Assembly (NCBI RefSeq): GCF_963583255.1 | Contig: NC_084806.1 | Location: forward strand, 20,688,317 to 20,752,316 | Length of the DNA stretch: 64,000 nucleotides | Direction of reading: 5' to 3' | Source of the DNA: Pyrus communis | Lineage: Eukaryota > Streptophyta > Magnoliopsida > Rosales > Rosaceae | Shown: piece by piece, positions 34,301-42,900 of the stretch | How positions within the stretch are numbered: the first letter of the stretch is position 1 | How the letters are laid out: each line of letters opens with the position of its first letter | Notes under the pieces: model-generated | Told to the model about the DNA's origin: nothing | What the model saw: the letters and a program-made list of their open reading frames with translations, nothing else | The model's database searches: none | Position numbers and translations under genes: made by a program

Positions 34301-36886
34301 AAGGGTATGATAAGGTATGACACCTTCTTCATTTACTAAAACATTTCGAATTTTGTGAGCAAAAAGATTTGGTAAACCATTGATAAATTTTTCTTTCCAA
34401 AAAGGTTGATTACTATCTTCCCGAAGCATAACTCTGGATATGAAAACATCTTTATACCATCTGAAATCACTTAAGGTTGGACACCTTAAATTACTCAGTT
34501 GGTCGTGAATACGCGTAGTAACGTTGCTGGGTGTTCCTATAAAGTGTTCTATAATCGTATAAAGTAAAGTATTTACTCCGTCGGGTATTCCCTGTCCTAT
34601 CGTTTCGTCAAAAATGGGAAATCCTTCCTCATCTTTTTTGACCGCAAAACGTATTTCATCTCTGGACTGAGAAGTTAAGTGCTTCTCCCACCAAGAATGA
34701 AGCATTCCAGTGAAACCAGTGACGAGAAGATCAACGATTTGTGTTTGTGTAAAATTGTGATTTGAAATGTAGCTATTAGCAACCATGGACATGTGTTGAA
34801 GTTTGTTCAAAAGTTCTTGTTCGGATAAGCCATCTATGTTCCACTCATAAAGTTTGTCGGCTGAAACTGAAAATTGATTTTGAATATTTCGTTCTTCAAA
34901 TTGAAGGTCAGGAGGAGTTGGCCTGGGATACCAGTTTTTTGTGAGAGAAGTAGGGTTGACCGGATGAGTACGAATACGTTTTAAATCAAAAGTTGGTTGA
35001 AGATCAATGTTTTGAAAAATATTTTCAATATTTTGGATAGCAGAACTAGTTTCCGTGTCCTGAGAAGAATCAGAAGTATTTTCTTCTTCGACAGAAACAT
35101 CATTGTTTTGCAAAACATTAACAACTTTCTCTTTTTTGAGCTCAGTGAGCATGTGATCAATTTTTTGTAAAGTAGTCATGGATTTTAAAGCAGTGGAACT
35201 TGAAGCAGTATCAGTAAAATTTACTAAAGGTTTTTCTTTTGGAGAAGATTTTGGTTGAGACAATTTGTCGATTTTGGTTTCAATTTTGTCTAACTGTTTT
35301 CCAATAGTATGAAGACTTTGGTTTGTAAAATTATTCTGTTCAATGACAGGTTTAAAACCAGAATCTTCTTTTGGAATTTTAAAAGGGGTTGCGGGGATGT
35401 TGGTATTACCAGTGGAAATCAAAATAGTTTCTTTGGGAGGATGACTGGAAGAAATCAAAGTTTTATCTTCCTTAACCCAATTTTCTTTGGTAACAACCGT
35501 AACTTTATTTTTTGTTTCAAAATGTTTTTCAATAAAATCAAAGAAAGATATTTCAAATTGGTATTGTTCTACAAAAGCTTTCCATTCGGCATATATGGCT
35601 AGCTTTTCTTCATCACAATACTTTTTTCTAAAAATATTTCTTCTGGGGATGTTTTCCTCAGAAGCGATGTCAGCTTTAAGCTTCCTCCATCGGATTTTAT
35701 GTGGTTTATTTAAAACAAGTAATTGGTGATTCACCGATGTTGTTTCAAAATCAGAAGGAGTTGGAGAAGTGGGTTCTTCTTGGTTTGGAGGATGATAAAC
35801 AGGATGTGCAACTTGTGAAGAGGTGTCGACAGACTTTAATTTGAGTAAATCATTGACTAGTTCTTGTTGTGCAGCTTCCTGCTCTTTTAACTTTTTGTTT
35901 ACTAAAGATTTGATCAAATCTTGATCTCGACCCAGTCTATCGGTTGACGTGGATCCAGAAAAAGACTGTCTGCTAGGAGTAAAAGATTTGTGCGACAAAA
36001 CTGATTCACAAGATTTTCTTGCTGGACGATCAAAATTGATTTTAACTGTGCCGTCAAAATATTGTTCAATGTTGTCAAGATTAACGAGGCTGTTTTGAAC
36101 GGAAACTGGCTTACTTTCATTAATTAAACACCAATCCGAGGGGAGACTGATGTCTGACCACCTAATGGTTCTTGGTACTCTAATGTTTGCGCTTTCTTGG
36201 GTTGTTTGGATTAAAAGAGTGTGGTCGCGAGGACTTTTGTTCAAAGCTTGAAAATTCATGTTTGTGCCAGTGACTTTGTAATAAATTCTAAAAATAAGTG
36301 CCAAAGGTTGTGTTCCTTCCAGGACTTGGTACCCGGAGGTTTTGATATTAAGAGTAAGAGCTTTTAAAACATGTGGGTCTGAAAGACTTATTGTGAGATC
36401 TGGAAAACAATCAAAATGGATAGGTCCGTTATAAAGACTTGATTCAATCATTCCAAGAATACTATCGTTAAAATCAGTAAATCGGGCGTCACGAAGACAT
36501 AAAAGAATAGAGGTATTAAGACCTTTTCGTGTTAAAGGTTTAACAGCGATTTGAACTAAACCAATGTGAAGATAGTTATGACCGTTTTTGCGATGCGCTT
36601 TGATTTGTTCTGGAGAAAATAATTGACAAGTCTCATGTTCTTTGCTAAGAGCATAAGCCTTCTCAACTGTTTTGACGTGATGTTCGGATTTAAAAGAGGT
36701 CAAAGACCATTTTTTCTTGTAAATATTTTGGGTTGAAACTTTTGGAATGTTCCAGTCGGAAAAATCAATACTTTCGTCTGTTTGAAAATCCAATTTTTGT
36801 TCTTCATTGACAATGTCAGGTATAGTTCCTAAGGTGGATCTAGAGCTAGTGTTGGCCATTGAACTAGATCTAAATAATCTACTCAT
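31346..36886 (-). CDS. Pararetrovirus ORF1 polyprotein: movement, coat, zinc knuckle, protease, RT, RNase H
   Basis: 1,846 residues with no stop or frameshift. The first ATG (36,886, MSRLFRSSS) is preferred; an extension to 36,895 would start at GTG. In order: 30K-type movement domain at about 95-210 (AVKPLTRKGLNTSILLCLRD, then NGPIHFDCFPDLTISLSD); a charged linker; a coat-like region at about 650-960; a CX2CX4HX4C knuckle at 974-987 (CYKCGKFGHYANEC); a coiled stretch; an aspartic protease with DSG at 1,219-1,221; reverse transcriptase with YIDD at 1,569-1,572; and RNase H with ETDAS, its Asp at 1,718, to the end. Integrase is absent, as in all Caulimoviridae. The protein would move, package, cut and copy the virus in an infected cell. 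The key catalytic motifs look normal. Confidence 0.9.
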   Translation of the reverse strand: MSRLFRSSSMANTSSRSTLGTIPDIVNEEQKLDFQTDESIDFSDWNIPKVSTQNIYKKKWSLTSFKSEHHVKTVEKAYALSKEHETCQLFSPEQIKAHRKNGHNYLHIGLVQIAVKPLTRKGLNTSILLCLRDARFTDFNDSILGMIESSLYNGPIHFDCFPDLTISLSDPHVLKALTLNIKTSGYQVLEGTQPLALIFRIYYKVTGTNMNFQALNKSPRDHTLLIQTTQESANIRVPRTIRWSDISLPSDWCLINESKPVSVQNSLVNLDNIEQYFDGTVKINFDRPARKSCESVLSHKSFTPSRQSFSGSTSTDRLGRDQDLIKSLVNKKLKEQEAAQQELVNDLLKLKSVDTSSQVAHPVYHPPNQEEPTSPTPSDFETTSVNHQLLVLNKPHKIRWRKLKADIASEENIPRRNIFRKKYCDEEKLAIYAEWKAFVEQYQFEISFFDFIEKHFETKNKVTVVTKENWVKEDKTLISSSHPPKETILISTGNTNIPATPFKIPKEDSGFKPVIEQNNFTNQSLHTIGKQLDKIETKIDKLSQPKSSPKEKPLVNFTDTASSSTALKSMTTLQKIDHMLTELKKEKVVNVLQNNDVSVEEENTSDSSQDTETSSAIQNIENIFQNIDLQPTFDLKRIRTHPVNPTSLTKNWYPRPTPPDLQFEERNIQNQFSVSADKLYEWNIDGLSEQELLNKLQHMSMVANSYISNHNFTQTQIVDLLVTGFTGMLHSWWEKHLTSQSRDEIRFAVKKDEEGFPIFDETIGQGIPDGVNTLLYTIIEHFIGTPSNVTTRIHDQLSNLRCPTLSDFRWYKDVFISRVMLREDSNQPFWKEKFINGLPNLFAHKIRNVLVNEEGVIPYHTLTYGNIVNVIQKEGLKMCIDMKISKQVHKDKSIAKYELGTFCEQYGLPPIAPSSKKKKAQQTSKFSKHQSRFYKNKRSSNKPFQTNKFYEKPSSNKKPFRKSKKDFQNKKGKCYKCGKFGHYANECKVKKVINQLKISEEEKVQLIQALEIRNTDSSQSDKNPDFSVSDSSSSSDVSSPNIKFGCTDTCFNKISVLNKQEEQEEFFMELISKVDDPDLKSFYLKKLKNLISSHEPGTSQISSQKISLSTTLERFNKSKKEITLKDLQKEVNQIKSEIKFLKSENTEIRSQLSRVRTQELVQEQNGSSSNSDSDAHSAKSSSSKELVLSLLDKIRIRKWYSKVTIVIEDFHLETIALIDSGADLNCIQEGLIPTKYFHKSTETLSAANQSPMKLKYEIPKAHVCQQNICFKTPFVLIKNISDPVILGLPFIALIYPFKVHHNCISTKVFGQKITFEFCMETDLKKLKQLQKDNVSKTLNQITAKSQQIAFLQEEILHKRIEEQLTNKSLLDSIRQFSDKLTKESCSDLPNAFWHRKQHIVKLPYVKDFIESKIPTKARPIQMNQEVLEFCKTEINQLLEKGIIRKSKSPWSCPAFYVQKNAELERGAPRLVINYKPLNDVLEWIRYPIPNKRDLIKRLSQATVFSKFDMKSGFWQIQIHESDKYKTAFVTPFGHYEWNVMPFGLKNAPSEFQNIMNEIFNQYSHFSIVYIDDVLIFSKSIEENWKHLHAFVRIIRSNGLVVSASKIKLFQTKVRFLGYHIYRSTIQPIDRVIQFADKFPDQIIDKTQLQRFLGSLNYVSEFYPHLRQQCKPLFDRLKENPPSWSQNHTSIVKQIKNHVKTLPCLGIPTPGSLKIVETDASEIGYGGILKQKISSEAPEQIVRFHSGVWNSAQANYSTIKKEILSIVLCISKFQDDLLNQKFLVRVDCKSAKHVLQKDVQNIASKQIFARWQAILSIFDFDIEYIKGSQNCIPDFLTREFLQGKNGY

Positions 36887-37134
36887 GAAATGCACAAAAC
36901 AAGTATACTATATGCAAGACTTAAAAGATTCACCTTCCTCGTATGTCTAGACTCTTCCCCCGCTCATGCGCTCCGCTCATGCCTCTCCTGGGACTTATTG
37001 TTTGGACCACGTCTTACTGTTTGGCTGGAAGAAAGAAGAACTGAGGACCGACGATTAAGAAATGCAGATAAGATACAAGTATGTGAATAACAATGAACAG
37101 ATTAGATAGATGCTAATGCAATTACCAACCACTT
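36887..37134 (-). other. Pararetrovirus leader upstream of ORF1
   Basis: About 250 nt between the primer site and the ORF1 start. Contains short upstream ATGs, two of them in a near-repeat (gcatgagcgg twice, about 36,963-36,985). The other part of the genomic leader lies at the far end of the linear copy (29,313-about 29,675). Confidence 0.6.
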
Positions 37135-37136
37135 GG

Positions 37137-37144
<8 letters not shown>
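37135..37144 (-). other. Truncated tRNA-Met primer site at the viral border
   Basis: Minus strand TATCAGAGCC. The canonical caulimovirid site is TGGTATCAGAGCC; the first three bases are missing and the TA tract begins instead. So the break in the circle was at the primer site, where minus-strand DNA has its discontinuity. Confidence 0.75.
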
Positions 37145-37186
<42 letters not shown>

Positions 37187-37192
37187 TATATA
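37142..37192 (-). promoter_or_regulatory. (TA)n tract, right border; TATA region of LTR H
   Basis: About 51 bp of TA with one TG interruption, about 715 bp from the U3 end of H. In the minus direction it is followed at once by viral leader and ORF1. This is the place of the LTR TATA box, judged from S1. Confidence 0.65.
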
Positions 37193-37906
37193 GCACGGCA
37201 AAAACCCTGGGAATCAGAATTAGGGTTAAACCTAGTAGAAACAAGTGATTAGGTGCCCTAGGGTGCGGCACAAGGCTTGGAAATTAAGTCATAGCCCAAT
37301 TAATTTCAGATATGGACTTATACAATCCAAATCCAAGAGGAAAAGGGCCAATTTAAATCAGAATCCAAGAGGAAAAAGGTTAGGGAAATTCGTCCAAAAT
37401 TGGGCCTTCTAGAAACTAGGTGTTTTGTGGCTGATTTTGGGTTTTCTAGAAGAAATAAAAGGGGGAAAGGTGTGGCACCCTTTTAGGGTCAGATAAGGCT
37501 TCTAGAAATCATGTTTTTAGGTCCACTTGCAGCTAGGATTAAGGTGGAACAAGATTAGGTTAGGATAAGATAGGATAAGGTTTGGATAAGATAAGGTTAT
37601 TAGGATAAGTTTCCATATTTCTTGCTCTTTCCTTATCTTCTTTGTCTTGAACTTTCCTTTTCTGATTTGTAGCATGTTCCTAGCCTCTTTTTACTCCAAA
37701 TTCGTCCATCCACCTTGCTCCATGTACAAGCTATCCATAATAAGCCCAAAAATGCTCTAAAAGGCTCAAAATTGCCTTTTCTTGCCAGCTTTGTCATTAG
37801 GACCTACAAACACACGAAAATAGCTTAAAACACTATAATAAGTAGTAATTAGCTCACTAGATGTAAGGAAACAACATAGCTAGGTAGCATAAATATGCTC
37901 CTATCA
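37193..37906 (-). repeat. U3 part of LTR H
   Basis: Aligns with the reverse complement of S1 7,884-about 8,595: agcacggcaaaaaccctggg near the TA tract, a GATAAG cluster at about 37,555-37,610 and the TGATAGGAGC end at 37,906. It lies upstream of the pararetrovirus in the same orientation. Confidence 0.8.
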
Positions 37907-38964
37907 AAACATTGAAAACAAAAGATAGATTACAACTAAAAACGTTCCAACACTCCAACTTGAATGCACAAATGTCCAAGGCTTCTTCTTCTTCTCTTTT
38001 TCCTTGCAAAGTTGCGGCACAAGAGTCTAGGGGTGATTTTGGATGGATTTCTGGGTTATCAATAGGTTTAGGTTGGTAAGATGGTGCGGCAAAGTTTGGG
38101 GATGGTGTATGGATGTTTGGGTGAAGGTATGAAAGTGTATGAATGGTGAAAGAAAGGTTGAAAGCTGCGGCAAAGGTTGGGAGAAAGGATGAAGGATGGC
38201 AGATTGTGTGGGTGAATGATTAGGGTTGAATAAGGGGTGCGGCTTTGGTATTTATTTGAGAGAAAGAATCCTAAGGTTTATTACATAGTTTAGGAAAGGA
38301 TTCAACCCCAAATCCATAAGGAAAAGGAGATATGAAATCAGAAATCAAAGGGAAAAGGGAAGGTAACTTGCGGCATAACTTGTATGAAAAGGAATGTGAT
38401 TTAATGCTAAATTTAAGCAAGGATTTGGGATAAAAAAGGTATGTAGGGTGCGGCTGAGAATGGGGTGAAAAAGGAATGTGGTTTTATGACATAGAATAGG
38501 AAATAAGGACTTCCCTTGCACATCAAGGAAGGGAAACACTATGGAATGCACGGCAAGGGTACTTCGGTTGCAAGGAAGGCTTGGTTTGTGTCCTAAAATG
38601 CTTAGGAGTCCTCAATGTTGCTGAAACATAAGGTCTTTTAGGATTAGGAAAGGTTAAACCAAAATAGGAAACCTTGGCTTAACTTTCCTACTTCAAGTAG
38701 GAAACCTTCTTTGACTAGGATTCGTCCTTTGATTAGGAATCCTCTTGTGATTAGGAATCCTAACACCTTTAGATCTTCAAATTCATCCATTCCTTTTGCT
38801 CCAAACATATGTTATCCATTCCAAGTCCAATTTTGCTCCAAAATGCACCTTTTTGCTTCCTACGAAAATACACGAAAATAGCTTAAACTACTAAAATAAC
38901 TATGAAATAACAACATAAATGTACGAAAACAAGCTAACTAAGTCATCTAAATATGCTCCTATCA
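37907..38964 (-). repeat. E2 5' LTR, outer part (U3 side)
   Basis: Resumes with attgaaaacaaaagatagat, matching E1 LTR sequence, and ends tgctcctatca at 38,964. Contains gattaggaatcc units near 38,708-38,764. The ORF at 38,345-38,551 is a shadow. Confidence 0.7.
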
Positions 38965-39179
38965 AAATCCTAACATCTTTAGGTCTTCAATTTCGTCCAT
39001 GCCTTTTGTTCCAAGTATATGTTATCCATTCCAAGTCCAATTTTGCTCCAAAAGGCTCCAAAATGCACTTTCTTGCCACTTTAGCCATATGGACCTACAA
39101 ACACACGAAAATAACTATGAACTAACAACATAAATGTAAGAAAACAAGCTAACTAAGTCGCGTAAATATGCTCCTATCA
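38965..39179 (-). repeat. O: tail of an outer LTR that received E2
   Basis: aaatcctaacatctttaggt ... tgctcctatca repeats the end of the same LTR type directly after the E2 terminus. The simplest reading is that E2 was inserted in this LTR, whose other part lies left of the window. Confidence 0.6.
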
Positions 39180-39231
39180 TTCATATACTAGAATCATAGG
39201 GTTTTAATTTGAGTGTTAGAATATATCACAA
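39180..39231 (+). repeat. Q: end of a plus-strand LTR
   Basis: ttttaatttgagtgttagaa ... tatcacaaca resembles the end of the LTR subtype seen at 52,485 (reverse complement). Only about 50 bp remain. Confidence 0.45.
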
Positions 39232-40116
39232 CAATGTGATATGAATTGATTTCATCCAATTATTGTTTTGTAAAACATGAATGTGATTTGCTTAACTGCT
39301 TGATTGATGACTTATTCTTGTATGTTGATTGAGGATGCACACTTAGTTTGCATGCATGAATTTGATGCTAAAATATGAGGGATTTTCACCTAATCATTAT
39401 GAACTTATATTTGCAAGTAGTGGATGTCGCTAGTCACGATCGTGTTAAGCAAATTCCTGGCAAGAGTATCATGCTTTTCATAGTTACAAATGCCATGTCA
39501 ATGCTTATGATTTTCATAGAACTTAATGATCTTTGATATCTCTATCATGCAGTTCATATAGGGAACTTGATAAGAATAATTTGATTGCGTCGATGAGTCC
39601 AATTCAATGAAATTAGGAAAATTTGAGAGTTAATTTGTGCAGTTCACAATTAATTTGGGTCATTGTCATTCATGGTTTATTGGAATAATAATCGGAAATC
39701 AATTTGTGTGCATATGTGTCATGTGTGGAGAAGGACCCTCTAGCTAGCCTATCACCCATCAATTCACCCAATTTCGTACCAAATTTAGTTTGTTTCTGCA
39801 ACTTATTAGTTTTAGTTTAAAGTCGTCAAACAAACCACCCCCCCCCCCATTTAGTATTATGAGTCTACTTAGTTTAATTTTCGTCCAAACTTGTTTCTAG
39901 TTCATATTTTGAGTCAATTTAGTTAGATTTTCGTCCAAATCACTCCTTAGTTCCAGTTTTGAGTTAGTTTAGCTTGTTTTGAGTTATTTGAGTAGTTTAA
40001 GTTTAGTTTTCTGTTTTTGAGTCTTGTTTAGTGATTTAGAGTTTAATTTGGGTAGATTAGCAATCCTTCCTAATCCCCGGCCTAGAATGATTTGTACTTT
40101 CACATACTACAACTAT

Positions 40117-42885
40117 TGATGCGGGATTTATACGCACACAAATTAAACCCTCTTTTCGTCAAATTGTAGTATATGTATATAAGTAGGGATCGTTCTGGAC
40201 CGGGGATTAGGAGGGATTGTTAATCACTTGGATTTAACTCAAAAACGTAAAAACAAAGTTAAAAACGTTCACAAAGACTCAAAGGACTCAAAACAAGTTC
40301 AATAGACTCAAAACTGCCTAAAAACACTAACTAGGCAGTTTCTGACCTTAAACCCAATGTTGGACGAATTTAACATTATGGCTTGATTCAAACGTAAAAA
40401 CACAATATAAAACACTATACTAGACTCAAAGAATGCAAAACTAAACTTTAAAACACTAAAACAAACCAAAAGACTCAAACATCACCCAAAACACTCAAAA
40501 CTGCCTTAAAATCACTTTCTGGGCAATTTTGAGCACTTTGGTGAATTTGGACGAATTTTGGGAAATAAATTGAATCAAAACACTTTAAAACATAAACTAA
40601 ACAAAGTCTAAACACTAAAGAACAAGAAAGTAAAGGGGGGTTTTAAATTGACGAGAATTGAAATAACGAAACAAGTTAATAAACTAGACAGAATGTAAAG
40701 ATGAATTTGATGGAATTGAATGGATGGGAACCTAGCTAAGGGGTTCATCTCCATACATGTTATACTTGCATAATAAAATGATTTCCAATTGTATTTCAAT
40801 AAATTATTAATTCTCAACACTCCAAGTTAACCGTGATGCACTAATTAACCTTCAAATCTTCCTAACGTTATTGAATTGGATGATTGCATACGACAACCCA
40901 AAACATTCCCCACAAGTCCCCTACATGATTGCATAATAGAGATACAAGCAAGAATCATTACGCTCTATGAATATTTTAAGTGTTGACGGGGCATTCGTTA
41001 CTATGATTGCATGAAACTTATGCCAAGAATTCGTTTAACGCGATTGTTTATAAGCAACCTCCACTACTTGTGAATATAAGTTCATAACGATTAGGTGAAA
41101 CTCATTTATATTCTAGCGTCATATTCATGCATGAAAATTAAGCGCGCATTCTCAATAAACATACATAAATAAGTTATCAATCAAACGGTTAAACAAATTG
41201 AATCCACAACTTATGAAACGCAATTAGAAGTAATCAAATCAAAATGCAAGTATAAACATATATTTTGAATCACCCCCTAGCTAAGGGGGGTTTAGTTCTT
41301 CATAATATTGAAATCAAAGAAACACCTAAACATTCCAACAACTCAAACTTGAATTGTATGAACGTTTAGGCACTCTTCTCTTCCATTCCTCATACGTACA
41401 AAACAAAGAGTATTGAAATTAAACATTGAAATCAAAGAAACACCTAAACATTCCAACAACTCAAACTTGAATTGTATGAACGTTTAGGCACTCTTCTCTT
41501 CCTCTTCGTTGTAGCACAAGGTCTAAGGATAGTTTGATGGTGTGAATGGTTTGGGGAGTGATGGAAATGGAAGAGGAGTGGTGTTTGGATTTGTAGGGAA
41601 TTGGTGGATTTGCACGGCAAAGGGGGAGGGGTTTTGGTGAATTTCTGAATATGGAAGAATGAATATGAGTATGGATGCAATGGATGCTTATTTATAGATG
41701 AAATGGGGGGAACATGACAGCTAGGAAAGCATGTGAAAGCTGGAATTGCATGTGTGTGCATGTGAAATCTGCCAAGATGCATGTGGTTTGGCTGAATTGA
41801 AAGGAGAATGTGCACGGTTTTGAGAAGTTTGAATATGCATGTGAATTAAAGCTAGAGTAATGATGATGAATGCATGTGCTTTGACAGGAAATGAAGGACA
41901 TAATGCACGGTTTTGAGAGGAATTGTGCTGAAAATGAATTAAAGGATGCATGTGGCTGCAAGGTGTGGTTAATGATGATGAATGCATGTGAATTATTTAT
42001 GAAGGGAATGCATGTGCAAGGATGGAAATGGGATGCTGGAAAGTGGAGGGAGAGCCACGGCAATGATGATTTCTGGTGGTGTATGTTTGAATGGTGCATG
42101 TGGGTGAATGTGTGGCTGAAATGTAAAGGGGGGAAGATGATGAATGCATGTGCACGACATGGGTATTTTCTGGAATGTTGAATGTGCATGTGAAGTGGCT
42201 GATTAGAATCTAGGGTGCATGTGGAGTGGCTTTGTGGCTGAAATGATGAAGTGAGATACATGTGAATGCAAAGGGAGGCCACGGCAATGAGTGGTGTGAA
42301 TGATTGAATGTGCATGTGGGTTGATTATTTAAAGGGAGTGCATGTGGATTAAAGGTTGGAATGAACATGAAATGCACGGTTTTGAGAGGATTTCTGGTGG
42401 TGAATGGGTGTATGTTTGAATGATTAAAGGGTGTGGAAGATGGCTGGAAAGTGTATGAATGGTGGAGGAAAGGTGGAAGTGCATGTGGAATGTGATGGGA
42501 ATGCAAGAGGGGGGAGCTGGAAATGCATGTGTGATGCACGGCTTTTGGGCAGATTGTTGGTGAAAATGTGTTGATGGTTTATGGAGATGCATGTGCAATG
42601 GATAAAGAAAAAGGTTTAAATGTCCTAGAACTAAAGAGAACAAGGTTCCAACACTTTGGTCTTCAATTAGGTCTTCAATTTCGTCCAACACTTTGGCTCC
42701 AAGCATAAGCTATCCATCCTTAGCCCAAAAGTGCTCCAAAAGTCTCCAAAATGCATCTTTTTGCTCCTTTAGCCCTTTGGACCTACAAACACACGAAAAT
42801 AGCTTAAAGTACTAAAATAACTAAAGAAACATAACGTAAATGCACGAGAACAAGCCATTTAAGTCGCATGAATATGCTCCTATCA
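40117..42885 (-). repeat. E5 3' LTR
   Basis: 2,769 bp, tgatgcgggatttatacgca...tgctcctatca. TATA CTATAAATAAG at 41,687-41,697 (minus). The ORFs inside it are translations of the repeat-rich U3. Confidence 0.9.
41730..42600 (-). promoter_or_regulatory. RY-motif array in U3 of E5 3' LTR
   Basis: About 17 TGCATG hexamers in 870 bp upstream of the TATA box, usually as tgcatgtg. The 5' LTR copy (about 49,440-50,310) has about 18. The reverse reading gives His-rich frames (CAC/CAT codons) that I do not take for genes. Confidence 0.6.
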
Positions 42886-42900
42886 AATACTCCCACACTT
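42886..42900 (-). other. E5 polypurine tract, altered
   Basis: Minus strand taagtgtgggagtatt: the run of G seen in E1, E4 and E7 is broken by an A. Confidence 0.65.

Larger units (their letters stand above)
29313..37141 (-). mobile_element. Endogenous pararetrovirus, florendovirus type, one genome-length copy
   Basis: About 7.83 kb on the minus strand: partial tRNA-Met primer site at the right border, leader, ORF1 (36,886-31,346), ORF2 (31,356-30,010), an intergenic region with TATA box and poly(A) signal, then the left border. A polyprotein with an N-terminal movement domain followed by a second ORF of unknown function is the known florendovirus plan. No LTRs and no integrase are present. 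Both borders are TA repeats, in line with what is reported for florendovirus integrations. It is not tandemly repeated here. Confidence 0.88.
12338..37906 (-). repeat. H: solo LTR in five fragments, host of the pararetrovirus
   Basis: Fragments 12,338-12,918; 15,081-about 15,347; 17,023-17,061; 29,228-29,312; 37,142-37,906. Placed end to end they follow the reverse complement of S1: ending TTTTCACATCA at 12,338, a (TA)n tract at the break 29,312/37,142, and start TGATAGGAGC at 37,906. Flanks are ataca and aaaca (4 of 5 match). Insertions are D (with its CATTG duplication), J (with some loss of H), B1 carrying E4 (with its GGATG duplication) and the pararetrovirus. The fragment order is visible sequence; calling it one solo LTR is inference. 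Confidence 0.72.
6538..38964 (-). mobile_element. E2: Athila-like retrotransposon, multiply interrupted
   Basis: Pieces seen: start of RT and protease (6,538-7,883), gag (9,792-11,286), tRNA-Asp primer site (11,390-11,408) and 5' LTR (11,415-12,337 continuing at 37,907-38,964). The rest of pol and the 3' LTR must lie left of the window beyond E1. Insertions into E2 are E1 (pol), S1 (gag-protease junction) and H with everything nested in it (5' LTR). The join across S1 is certain because of the GTGCC duplication. The join across H is supported by LTR alignment and a 4/5 target duplication (ataca, aaaca). Confidence 0.75.

Noticed and set aside
36887..36895. Three-codon extension of viral ORF1 to 36,895
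   Set aside because: The codon there is GTG. The first ATG in frame is at 36,886.
41692..42315. 207-codon His-rich ORF on the minus strand, repeated at 49,401-50,024
   Set aside because: It is the translation of the tgcatgtg array (CAC and CAT codons) in U3. It is open in both LTRs because they are almost identical copies, and no domain is seen.
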